Shown piece after piece: positions 24,590 through 32,665 of a DNA stretch of 32,914 bases. Both the position numbers and the translations under genes were made by a program. The DNA lies in NCBI GenBank assembly GCA_031275825.1, contig JAISOH010000090.1:1-32914 (forward strand), given 5' to 3'. The DNA comes from Prevotellaceae bacterium (GTDB lineage Bacteria > Bacteroidota > Bacteroidia > Bacteroidales > UBA932). The notes beneath the pieces were generated by a model, which was not told the origin of the DNA, did no database searches, and worked only from the letters and a program-made list of their open reading frames with translations. Numbering within the stretch: the first letter of the stretch is position 1; each line of letters starts with the position of its first letter.

Positions 24590-26410
24590 TTAAAACTGTT
24601 TTTTGTTTGCAAAATAATTCGACAGGTTCTTTGCCAGTTTTTCGCCGATTATTTCACTTAATTCGCTAACAGTTGCAGCCTTTATTTTCGACAATGTTTT
24701 GAATTTTATCAATAATTTTTGCGCAGTCTTCTCTCCTATTCCATGCATTTCGGTTAATTGTGTGTTTATCATGGCTTTACTTCGTTTGTTTTTGTGAAAT
24801 TCAATGGCAAAGCGATGCACTTCATTTTGAATTGCCGCCAATAGTCTAAAATGAGATTCGGTTGGTTTTATTCCTATTTGCACAGGAGGAAATCCAAATA
24901 AAAGTTCATTAGATTTATGTCGGTTGTTTTTTACCAATCCTGCGACAGGAATTTTTAAACCCAGTTCATCTTCTATTACTTTTCTCACTGTTTCCATTTG
25001 ACCTCGCCCGCCATCGGTAATTATCAAATCGGGCAATTTCGCTTTTTCATTAATCAGTCTTGAATATCTGCGCAAAACCACTTCGCGCATCGAAGCGTAA
25101 TCATCAGCGCCAGCAACAGTTTTTATATTGTATTTTCTGTAATCCTTTTTGCTTGGCTTTCCATTTTTAAAAACAACGCACGAGGCAACTGCACTTGTTC
25201 CATGGATATTGGAATTATCAAAACATTCAATATGACGAGGCAGTACATCCAGTTTCAATTCGGTTTGCAATTTTAGAAGAACTCCATTAGCATACTTGTC
25301 TGGGTCAGCTATTTTCATTTGCTTTAACCGTTCAAACTGATATGTTTTCAAATTCCGAAATGACAGGTCAATCAATGTGCGTTTATCGCCACGATGAGGA
25401 ACAATAAAAATATGATTTGAGATTTCATGGTCTGGCAAAAATGGAACAATTATTTCAAAAGACAATCCACCCAGTCTGCCAAGCATTTCTGCAATTACAT
25501 AACTCAATACCGATTCTTTTGTATCTTCAATTCCAAGGTTAAATTCAAATGTTTGCGACTGAATAATTGCTCCATTTACAACACGCATAAAATTAGCAAA
25601 GCCTGTTTCTCCGTCTGTCAAAACGGTGATAACATCTACCGTTTGAATTGCAGAACTGACAATTATTGATTTAGATTGATACGCTCTCAGTTTACTATAT
25701 TTTTCTTTCAACAACAGAGCATCTTCAAACCGATATTCTGATGCAGCTCTATTCATTTCATCTCGCAAATATTGCATTACACATTGAGTATCTCCTTTCA
25801 ATATTGACACAACCTGCGATATTTGCAAATTATATTCATCTTCTGTTTGCCAGCCAACACAGGGCGCTTTGCAATTACCTATATGATATTCAAGGCAAGG
25901 TTTATATTTTCCGCGTGCAATCGCTGATTGAGAAAGCCTTAATTTACATGTACGCAAAGTATATAAACGTTTTATCAAATCAAGCAAAAACCTTATTGTT
26001 GACACATCCGAATAAGGTCCAAAATATTTAGAGCCATCGTCGGGTGTTTTGCGAACAACAAGCAAGCGCGGGAAATTTTCATTTTTCACACAAATCCACG
26101 GGTAAGTTTTATCATCTCTCAATAAAATATTGTATTTCGGTTGATCCTTTTTTATCAAAACATTTTCCAAAAAGAAAGCATCAGATTCGGTTGCCATAAC
26201 AATATGTTTTATGTCGGCAATTTTGGCAACCATAGTTGCCAATTTAACATCACTGTTTGTCCGTGACAAAAAATATGATGACACTCTGTTTTTCAAATCT
26301 TTTGCTTTACCAATATAAATTATCTTATTATCAGCATTAAAAAACTGATAAATACCGGGAGAATGCGGCAAAAGAGAAACTTTTTGTTTTATTTTTTCAT
26401 TTATTTTCAC
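24590..26410 (-). CDS. uvrC: Excinuclease ABC subunit C
   Basis: The endonuclease subunit of nucleotide excision repair, making the 3' and 5' incisions with UvrB. The 606-residue length is normal. The GIY-YIG domain is at the N-terminus (GIYQFFNADNKIIYIGKAKD), a Cys-rich linker follows (LEYHIGNCKAPC), the UVR motif lies near 200-235 (YRFEDALLLKEKYSKL), the RNase H-like nuclease domain contains IECFDNSNIHGTSAVAS and DLIITDGGRGQ, and HhH helices close the protein (MHGIGEKTAQKLLIKF). It is downstream of mnmG, from which it is separated by two parS-like sites. Confidence 0.97.
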   Translation of the reverse strand: MKINEKIKQKVSLLPHSPGIYQFFNADNKIIYIGKAKDLKNRVSSYFLSRTNSDVKLATMVAKIADIKHIVMATESDAFFLENVLIKKDQPKYNILLRDDKTYPWICVKNENFPRLLVVRKTPDDGSKYFGPYSDVSTIRFLLDLIKRLYTLRTCKLRLSQSAIARGKYKPCLEYHIGNCKAPCVGWQTEDEYNLQISQVVSILKGDTQCVMQYLRDEMNRAASEYRFEDALLLKEKYSKLRAYQSKSIIVSSAIQTVDVITVLTDGETGFANFMRVVNGAIIQSQTFEFNLGIEDTKESVLSYVIAEMLGRLGGLSFEIIVPFLPDHEISNHIFIVPHRGDKRTLIDLSFRNLKTYQFERLKQMKIADPDKYANGVLLKLQTELKLDVLPRHIECFDNSNIHGTSAVASCVVFKNGKPSKKDYRKYNIKTVAGADDYASMREVVLRRYSRLINEKAKLPDLIITDGGRGQMETVRKVIEDELGLKIPVAGLVKNNRHKSNELLFGFPPVQIGIKPTESHFRLLAAIQNEVHRFAIEFHKNKRSKAMINTQLTEMHGIGEKTAQKLLIKFKTLSKIKAATVSELSEIIGEKLAKNLSNYFANKKQF

Positions 26411-26435
26411 ATTTATTGATGCTTATATATTTAAT

Positions 26436-26451
26436 TGTTCCACGTGGAACA
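26436..26451. promoter_or_regulatory. parS-like centromere site, perfect palindrome
   Basis: TGTTCCACGTGGAACA is a perfect 16-bp palindrome and matches the widely conserved parS core bound by ParB/Spo0J (consensus TGTTNCACGTGNAACA). It lies in the 82-bp gap between mnmG and uvrC. ParB itself is not in the window. Sites of this kind usually lie near the replication origin. Confidence 0.8.
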
Positions 26452-26474
26452 CAAATCAAAATTGTTATTATAAT

Positions 26475-26490
26475 TGTTCCACATGGAACA
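26475..26490. promoter_or_regulatory. Second parS-like site, one base off
   Basis: TGTTCCACATGGAACA differs from the site at 26436 only by G to A in the central CACGTG. The two sites begin 39 bp apart in the same orientation. The centre change breaks perfect symmetry, so binding may be weaker. It ends 2 bp before the mnmG stop codon at 26493. Confidence 0.65.
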
Positions 26491-26492
26491 TT

Positions 26493-28361
26493 TTATCGCC
26501 CCAACAAAACAAGCAAAACAGCAATATCTGACGGAGAAACACCGGGAATTTGAGATGCCTGCCCTATTGTATCCGGCATAATTTTTCTCAATTTTTGCTG
26601 AGCTTCAATAGTTATATTTGCTTTGGAAAAATCAAAGTTTTTGGGAATTTTTACTTTATCCAATCTGATCATTTTTTCAGCAAGAAGTTGTTCGCGCTCA
26701 ATATATCCGGAATATTTTATAATTACTTCAGCCTCTTCAATAACTTCTGATGTGAGATTTTCAATTTTATTAAACATTATTGAAATATCAGACACAGATA
26801 AAATTTTATTTATGGAAACTTCCGGACGTGAAACAATATCCGAAAGTTTCTTTTTTTGATTGATTAAAGCAGAGCCTGTGGATTCCAAACAGGGATTTAT
26901 TTCATCAGGCGAAACCGAAATATTATTAATAAGCGATATAAGTTGCTGCACCGCATTTTGTTTTATTTTCATATTCGCATATCTGTAACTTGATGCCAAA
27001 CCTGCCTTATAAGACAATTCGGTAAGACGTTCATCGGCATTATCCTGACGCAATAAAATTCTGTATTCCGAACGGCTCGTAAACATTCTATAAGGTTCGT
27101 CCACTCCTTTTGAAACCAAATCATCAATTAAAACTCCAATATATGCCTGATTGCGAGAAAGTACAAATTTTTCGTTATGATGCAATTTCAAATGTGCATT
27201 TATTCCTGCCATCAATCCCTGCGCAGCTGCTTCTTCGTATCCGGTAGTTCCATTTATCTGTCCTGCAAAAAATAAATTTTCAATTAATTTTGTTTCCAAA
27301 GTATGATAGAGTTGAGTGGGAGGAAAATAATCATATTCTATTGCATAGCCGGGTCTAAAAATTCTGATATTTTCAAAACCTTCAATTTTTCGCAATGCCT
27401 CATATTGAATATATAAAGACAATGAAGATGAAAATCCGCTTAAATAATATTCATTTGTATCAAAACCTTCGGGTTCTAAAAACAATTGATGCGAATCTTT
27501 ATCCGAAAAAGTTTTGATTTTATCTTCAATGCTTGGACAGTAGCGAGGTCCAATACCTTTAATAATTCCGGTAAACAATGGAGACTCATCAAAACCGGAT
27601 TTCAGTATTCGATGAACTTCAGGCGATGTTCGAATGACATAACATGGTTTTTGCTTTTTCACAGGAGTTATTTCAGGAAGGAAAGAAAATTTGGATGGAT
27701 TTTCGTCTCCGTGCTGAACTGTCAATTTTTCAAAGTTTACAGTTCTTCCATCAAATCTGGGCGGTGTGCCAGTTTTCATTCTTCCTGCTTCAAATCCTGC
27801 TTGCACAAGCTGTTCCGTAATTCCGGCAGAAGGCATCTCTCCCATTCTGCCTCCGGCAAGTTGCGCCCGTCCAACATGAATTTTACCGTTAAGAAAAGTC
27901 CCTGCAGTAAGAATTACAACTTTTGCATAAAATTTAACTCCAAGTGCAGTTGTCAAACCTTCAACTTTTCCGTTTCTTATAATAAGGTTCACAACAAAAT
28001 CCTGCCAAAATGAAAGATTGCTGTTTGTCTCCAACATTTTTCGCCATTCAATAGAAAAAAGAGTACGGTCGCACTGAGCTCGAGGGCTCCACATCGCCGG
28101 TCCTTTTGAACGATTAAGCATACGAAACTGTAGAGATGTTTTATCGGTAACAATTCCCGTACATCCGCCAAGTGCATCAATTTCACGAACAATTTGTCCT
28201 TTTGCAACTCCGCCAACAGCAGGATTGCACGACATTGCCGCAAATTTAGTCATGTCCATTGACAGTAAAAGCACCTTTGAACCCATTTTTGCTGCTGCTG
28301 CTGCTGCTTCGCATCCGGCGTGCCCTCCGCCAACAACAATTATATCGAACGTATAAAGCAT
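26493..28361 (-). CDS. mnmG: tRNA uridine-5-carboxymethylaminomethyl modification enzyme
   Basis: FAD-dependent partner of MnmE; the complex installs the cmnm5 or related group on U34 of several tRNAs. The 622-residue length is normal. The FAD-binding motif VGGGHAGCEAAAAAAKMG opens the protein, PAVGGVAKGQIVREIDALGG follows, AGTFLNGKIHVG and GRMGEMPSAGITEQL are conserved, PPTQLYHTLETKLIENLF and FFAGQINGTTGYEEAAAQGL lie in the centre, and the C-terminal helices end PGVSPSDIAVLLVLLGR. Its ATG directly abuts the ybeY stop codon, so the two are probably translationally coupled. The parS-like sites directly after it are notable. Confidence 0.97.
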   Translation of the reverse strand: MLYTFDIIVVGGGHAGCEAAAAAAKMGSKVLLLSMDMTKFAAMSCNPAVGGVAKGQIVREIDALGGCTGIVTDKTSLQFRMLNRSKGPAMWSPRAQCDRTLFSIEWRKMLETNSNLSFWQDFVVNLIIRNGKVEGLTTALGVKFYAKVVILTAGTFLNGKIHVGRAQLAGGRMGEMPSAGITEQLVQAGFEAGRMKTGTPPRFDGRTVNFEKLTVQHGDENPSKFSFLPEITPVKKQKPCYVIRTSPEVHRILKSGFDESPLFTGIIKGIGPRYCPSIEDKIKTFSDKDSHQLFLEPEGFDTNEYYLSGFSSSLSLYIQYEALRKIEGFENIRIFRPGYAIEYDYFPPTQLYHTLETKLIENLFFAGQINGTTGYEEAAAQGLMAGINAHLKLHHNEKFVLSRNQAYIGVLIDDLVSKGVDEPYRMFTSRSEYRILLRQDNADERLTELSYKAGLASSYRYANMKIKQNAVQQLISLINNISVSPDEINPCLESTGSALINQKKKLSDIVSRPEVSINKILSVSDISIMFNKIENLTSEVIEEAEVIIKYSGYIEREQLLAEKMIRLDKVKIPKNFDFSKANITIEAQQKLRKIMPDTIGQASQIPGVSPSDIAVLLVLLGR

Positions 28362-28778
28362 CTAAATTGTCATTTTTTTAAGATAATTATTTTCTTTTGA
28401 ACGCATTAGAGCAATTTCAGACTTTGTAGAATCTCCATACGAACAGAGATGAAGTATTCCATGTATCATTACTCTATATAATTCTTTTTCAAATAATTGT
28501 TTATAAATAACCGAATTTGCCCTAACAGAATCCATACTTATAAAAATATCTCCGGAAATTTTGTTTTCTTTACAAAAATCAAATGTTATAACATCTGTAA
28601 AATAATCGTGATTTAAATATTTTTTGTTTATGCCAAGAAGATATTCATCCGAACAAAAAATAAAATTAATGTCGCCAACGATTTTATTTTCACTGCCAAC
28701 AACATCGCTTATCCAATGTTTTATTTTACGGCGGTTTGTTAATTTGAAAGAAATATTTTCAGTAAAAAATCTTAGCAT
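28362..28778 (-). CDS. ybeY: Endoribonuclease YbeY
   Basis: A 138-residue protein of the YbeY family, a metal-dependent RNase of rRNA maturation and ribosome quality control. The core motif is present in altered form: HGILHLCSYGDSTKSE instead of HGxLHLxGYDH. The first two His are kept, but the third ligand position holds Asp (GD), as often in Bacteroidota members, and the usual Gly is Ser. LLGINKKYLNHDYFTDVITF before it is conserved. The ATG at 28778 is chosen over an in-frame TTG at 28793; it lies 16 bp after the stop of the EnvC-like gene and its stop abuts the mnmG start. Confidence 0.92.
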   Translation of the reverse strand: MLRFFTENISFKLTNRRKIKHWISDVVGSENKIVGDINFIFCSDEYLLGINKKYLNHDYFTDVITFDFCKENKISGDIFISMDSVRANSVIYKQLFEKELYRVMIHGILHLCSYGDSTKSEIALMRSKENNYLKKMTI

Positions 28779-28794
28779 TTTGAGGAAATACAAT

Positions 28795-29982
28795 TTATTT
28801 TTTTAACAACCAAAGCAAAGGGTTCAGCGGACTGTCCTTTTTCCACAAGCCAAAATTTAATTGAGAGCCGTCATCATCGTTTCGTGTTGCAACTTTTCCA
28901 AGCACAGTTCCGGTTTGTACCACATCTCCCTGTTTTACGCTAACAGAACCAAGCCGAGAATATAAAGTAAAATATTCGCCATGTTTTAACATCACGCACA
29001 TATTCAATCCTGCTACCGGAAACACATTTGCTACAAGTCCATCAAAAGTTGCCAAAACATCTTCGCCGCCAACCGTAGATATGTCAATTCCCTTATTATC
29101 CAATTGCACATGCTGGCTAACCGAATGATTTCCAAAAAAACCTACAACTTTGCCTTGTTTCACAGGCCATGGCAAGCGTCCGCGATTTGCTGCAAAATTT
29201 GCAGAAAGTTTAACGTTTTCGGGAGATTTGGAAAATCCTGTAGATTTGTCTTTTGCCAGTTCTTTTTTCACAAGTTCTTCAAGTTTTTTATTCAAAGCCG
29301 CCAAATCATTATGTTTGCGCTGCAACTGTTTTTTTAATTTTGCTTCCTCATTTTTAAGTCCTTTCAATATTTTTTTTGCATCTTCTTCATCTTTGGTCAA
29401 GTTGTCTATCTCCTGCCTGCGCTCCGATTTATAATTGTCAAGTTCCTGTTTTTTATCCGACAGTAATGCAATTTCTTTTGCCAGCTGCTGATTTGTCTGC
29501 TCAATTTTTTTTGCCTGAACGAATATAACATCTGCATAGGACTGTAAATATTTTAATCGCCGATATGCCTGACTAAAATCTTCACTTGCAAATACATACA
29601 TCAGCCAAGTTGCTTTTTTACGATTGGTATAAACATTTACAACAAGTTCCGAATACGATTCTTTAAGCTGATTGATACGATGCCTGATTTCATATATTTG
29701 TTTGTTTTTCTTCTCAATTTCGTTTTCGGCAATGGATATTTGTATATCGGTATTGCGAATCAACTTTTTGCGCTGTTCAATACGACTGTTGAGCAATGAG
29801 GCATAAGTAGATTTTGATTGCTTTGCTTTGGCGTTTTCAGTGATTTGTTTATTAATCTTCGCTATTTCTTTTTCGGTGTTTTCCTTACTCTTTTTCAATT
29901 TTTCTTCTGCCGATTGTGAAAATAAAGCGATAGTTGTAAATAAAAAAATAAGCATTAAAATATTTTTAAAAAATCTTTTCAT
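28795..29982 (-). CDS. EnvC-like M23 family protein, degenerate metal site
   Basis: A 395-residue exported protein. A signal peptide (MKRFFKNILMLIFLFTTIAL, cut near FSQSA) is followed by a coiled coil from about 25 to 250 (rich in E, K and Q) and a C-terminal LytM/M23 domain from about 270. The zinc ligands of active M23 enzymes are replaced: the HxxxD motif reads NKGID and the HxH motif reads QLNFGLWK. This fits EnvC-type proteins, which do not cleave peptidoglycan but activate amidases during cell division. The gene overlaps the TPR gene upstream by 4 bp. No amidase gene lies in the window. Confidence 0.88.
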   Translation of the reverse strand: MKRFFKNILMLIFLFTTIALFSQSAEEKLKKSKENTEKEIAKINKQITENAKAKQSKSTYASLLNSRIEQRKKLIRNTDIQISIAENEIEKKNKQIYEIRHRINQLKESYSELVVNVYTNRKKATWLMYVFASEDFSQAYRRLKYLQSYADVIFVQAKKIEQTNQQLAKEIALLSDKKQELDNYKSERRQEIDNLTKDEEDAKKILKGLKNEEAKLKKQLQRKHNDLAALNKKLEELVKKELAKDKSTGFSKSPENVKLSANFAANRGRLPWPVKQGKVVGFFGNHSVSQHVQLDNKGIDISTVGGEDVLATFDGLVANVFPVAGLNMCVMLKHGEYFTLYSRLGSVSVKQGDVVQTGTVLGKVATRNDDDGSQLNFGLWKKDSPLNPLLWLLKK

Positions 29983-31748
29983 TTTTTTATTTCATCTTTT
30001 ATTTTTTTACATTTTTCAATTTTCATACGAATTTTATCTGCATCTACCACATCCTTTTTTGAAAGAGAATCTTCCCAGTAAAGTATTGCAGTATTATATT
30101 CTCTCAATTCAAAAAGTACATCTCCGTAATGATCCAAAATAACGGCGCTTTCTCTGCCGCCAAGCGTCATTGCTTTGCGAAATATTGATTGTGCTTCGCT
30201 GTCTCGTCCGAGTTTATGTAAAATCCATGCATAAGTATCAAGAAAAGTAGCATTTTCGGGCTCAATATTAACAGTTTTCTTCGACATTTCAAGAGCCTTT
30301 TTCAAATTTTTATTATCTTCGCTCAAATAATATGCGTAATTATTTAGCACACCAATATTTGCCGTATCTATTCCCAAAACTTTTTCATAATTTTTATATG
30401 CCGCTTTTTTATTTCCAGCAGCATGGTACAAATCGCCAAGAAAGGCTAATATGTTGTTGCGGTTTTTTATGTTTTGACCTGTTTTCAGCATTGTTTCGAG
30501 AAGTATAACAGCTTCCGTGTAACGTTTCAATTCGTACAGCACCGAAGCCTTTTGCAATAAAAGTTCCGATTTTTCGCGCGAATAAATAATCGCCGTATCC
30601 ATTACCGTCAAAACATTTTCCAAATCGCGAGTACGATACGACAATGCTATTTTCATGTTCCACGCATAACTGTTATGCTTATTTTGCCGTAATTCGTCGT
30701 CAATGATATTCATTGCTTGCGTTTGCCGCTCTGTTTGAATGAGAAACGAAGCATAAAACTGCTTGAAATCCCAGTCATCGGCATAATTTTCAGCAAGCAG
30801 ACTAAATATTTTTTCTATATCAGCCCTGTATTTGATTTGCTGCCAAAATTGAAGTACATTAACAAAATATTCGATTTTATCGGAAAGAGGAACAGATTTA
30901 TTAACTGCAATCTCATGAACAATATCAAAAAACTTGTCATATTCATAATTTTTTTGATATATTCCGGCTAAAGCAAATAACGGGGCGGCGTATGTTTCAT
31001 CAAGTTCGTGAGCGCGCTTTAAATATTGAAACGCAAGCGAATCATTTCCGCCACGACCAAAAACTTCAGCAAGCAAAAGATTTGCCTGAGGATTTTCAGT
31101 ATCGCGTTCAAAATATCTCAACGCTTCTACCAGCGCTGCAGAATTATTACCTGTTGCATAATAAATTTGCTGCCGTGCAAACAGTATTCTTTCGTTAAAT
31201 CCTGAAACTTTTTGCAGCGAATCGTATAGCATCAAAGCCTTATCAAATTGATTCTGTTTAAAATACAATGCGCCAAGATTATAAAAAATATCTTCATCCC
31301 TGTTTTTAAAATTTGCCAAATACAGGTATGTTTTTATTGATAAATTTATATCGCCCGCAATATCGCTTAACTGAGCCAAATGCTTACCATACCAAAAATT
31401 TGTGGAATCCATGGCAAACGCCGTTTTGCTTGCCGTTAACGCATCGTTTACATAACCTTCTTTCAACAACACATTAGAAAGCAAATAATAACAGGCGGCA
31501 CAGTCAGGGTCGATGGAAATTGATTTCAATAAAAACCGATGCGCAGCCAATATATCTCCCTGATAATATTTTCGTGAGGCATCTATCAAATAATATTCGC
31601 GTTCAACATCAACAGGAATATCTCTGATTTTCGATGATACTCGCAATGATGAACAATTCAAAAACATCAAGACAATAATTAAAGTTTTAACAGAAATAAC
31701 CACTGTCAATCCATGTTTTTTGATTATATTTTGTAATATTTTTATCAA
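29979..31748 (-). CDS. TPR-repeat lipoprotein
   Basis: A 589-residue protein. The N-terminal hydrophobic segment TLIIVLMFLNC ends in a cysteine, Cys32, that fits a lipobox, so it is probably lipid-anchored on the periplasmic side. The rest consists of about ten TPR repeats, for example CYYLLSNVLLKEGYVNDALT, FYNLGALYFKQNQFDKALML, GVLNNYAYYLSEDNKNLKKA and FLDTYAWILHKLGRDSEAQS. TPR arrays bind peptides or partner proteins. The start of the EnvC-like gene lies in its last codons (ATGA), so both products may belong to one envelope complex. The dut gene ends 33 bp upstream. Its specific partner is unknown. Confidence 0.88.
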   Translation of the reverse strand: MIKILQNIIKKHGLTVVISVKTLIIVLMFLNCSSLRVSSKIRDIPVDVEREYYLIDASRKYYQGDILAAHRFLLKSISIDPDCAACYYLLSNVLLKEGYVNDALTASKTAFAMDSTNFWYGKHLAQLSDIAGDINLSIKTYLYLANFKNRDEDIFYNLGALYFKQNQFDKALMLYDSLQKVSGFNERILFARQQIYYATGNNSAALVEALRYFERDTENPQANLLLAEVFGRGGNDSLAFQYLKRAHELDETYAAPLFALAGIYQKNYEYDKFFDIVHEIAVNKSVPLSDKIEYFVNVLQFWQQIKYRADIEKIFSLLAENYADDWDFKQFYASFLIQTERQTQAMNIIDDELRQNKHNSYAWNMKIALSYRTRDLENVLTVMDTAIIYSREKSELLLQKASVLYELKRYTEAVILLETMLKTGQNIKNRNNILAFLGDLYHAAGNKKAAYKNYEKVLGIDTANIGVLNNYAYYLSEDNKNLKKALEMSKKTVNIEPENATFLDTYAWILHKLGRDSEAQSIFRKAMTLGGRESAVILDHYGDVLFELREYNTAILYWEDSLSKKDVVDADKIRMKIEKCKKIKDEIKK

Positions 31749-31781
31749 TTTTTATTTAATATTATAATATAAAATTTACCG

Positions 31782-32216
31782 TCATTTTGTTCCCGTTGAA
31801 CCAAATCCTCCATCTCCGCGTTCCGATAACGACAAATCCCTAACACATTCCCACTCTATTCGTTCAAATTTACAAATAACCATTTGTGCAATGCGCTCTC
31901 CCGGATTTAAAACAAATTCATCGTTCGACAAATTTATAAGTATTACTCTTATTTCTCCTCTGTAATCGGGGTCAATTGTTCCCGGAGTATTTACCAAAGA
32001 AATTCCATATTTAACTGCCAAACCGCTACGCGGACGCACCTGCGCTTCGTAACCATCGGGAAGTTCAATAAACAAGCCTGTAGAAACAAGTTGCCGTTCC
32101 ATCGGTTTTATAATTACAGCCTCGCTTATATTTGCACGCAAGTCAAGCCCAGCCGACAGCGATGTTGCATATTGAGGAAGTTCATACGCCGATTTGTTTA
32201 CTATTTTTACTTTCAT
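31782..32216 (-). CDS. dut: dUTP diphosphatase
   Basis: Hydrolyses dUTP to dUMP and pyrophosphate, keeping uracil out of DNA and feeding thymidylate synthesis. The 144-residue length is typical of the trimeric family. All five motifs are present: [35 protein letters not shown] and the C-terminal [10 protein letters not shown] arm. It is the first gene of a probable operon with the TPR, EnvC-like, ybeY, mnmG and uvrC genes. A -7 element lies 18 bp upstream. Identification is secure. Confidence 0.97.
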   Translation of the reverse strand: MKVKIVNKSAYELPQYATSLSAGLDLRANISEAVIIKPMERQLVSTGLFIELPDGYEAQVRPRSGLAVKYGISLVNTPGTIDPDYRGEIRVILINLSNDEFVLNPGERIAQMVICKFERIEWECVRDLSLSERGDGGFGSTGTK

Positions 32217-32233
32217 CTATTTAAAATTTCGTG

Positions 32234-32241
32234 CAAATTTA
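32234..32241 (-). promoter_or_regulatory. -7 element of the dut operon
   Basis: The minus strand reads TAAATTTG followed by C, matching TAnnTTTG. It would start transcription near 32228, leaving a very short leader of about 12 nt. The -33 region has no clear TTTG at the usual distance. Confidence 0.5.
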
Positions 32242-32294
32242 CACATTTTAATAAGAACATCTATCAATTAAAATCAAAGATTTATTAATTTCCG

Positions 32295-32302
32295 CAAAAT
32301 TA
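32295..32302 (-). promoter_or_regulatory. Second possible -7 element upstream of dut
   Basis: The minus strand reads TAATTTTG followed by CGG, the same word as the gpmI box. It would give a leader of about 70 nt. Either this or the nearer box may be used for dut. Confidence 0.45.
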
Positions 32303-32464
32303 ATAATTTTTTCGGATAAAACAGCAGAACAATCGCCGATAGCAACGTTTGATTTGGAAATTTTATTTACATGTAATTAAAAAAATTCATATCGGGATGA
32401 ACAAAATATAAAAGTAAAAATTGTTAATAATTATATGTTTTTTAACACTTCCCCCAATTTTTCC

Positions 32465-32490
32465 TGTCCGATAATATAGATTATCGGACA
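32465..32490. promoter_or_regulatory. Upstream dyad site, operator-like
   Basis: TGTCCGATAAT, ATAG, ATTATCGGACA: 11-bp perfect inverted repeat arms around a 4-bp centre. A second, nearly identical copy lies at 32594-32619. This copy is upstream of the promoter at 32554-32583. It looks like the binding site of a dimeric regulator. I cannot match it to a known regulator. The stretch 32217-32464 otherwise holds only the dut promoters. Confidence 0.65.
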
Positions 32491-32553
32491 AAACAAATTA
32501 CAGAATGACAAGATACTACATGCTGATTTTAAAAACTTTTTAAAAATATGATA

Positions 32554-32583
32554 TTTGTAAACAAAAAATAATCTTTAACTTCG
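32554..32583 (+). promoter_or_regulatory. Promoter of the outer-membrane protein gene
   Basis: TTTG at 32554-32557, an 18-bp spacer and TAACTTCG at 32576-32583 followed by C. It differs from TAnnTTTG by one base (C for T). The transcript start is expected near 32590, just before the second dyad. Confidence 0.6.
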
Positions 32584-32593
32584 CAAAAATTTT

Positions 32594-32619
32594 TGTCCAA
32601 TAATATAGATTATTGAACA
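32594..32619. promoter_or_regulatory. Downstream dyad site, operator-like
   Basis: TGTCCAATAAT, ATAG, ATTATTGAACA: the same dyad as at 32465-32490 with the same ATAG centre and one arm mismatch. It lies just after the predicted transcript start, where a bound protein would block initiation or early elongation. Centre to centre the two dyads are 129 bp apart. Confidence 0.65.
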
Positions 32620-32665
32620 GAAAAAAATTATTAACAAATTACTTAAATTATTAAATTCTAATTTT

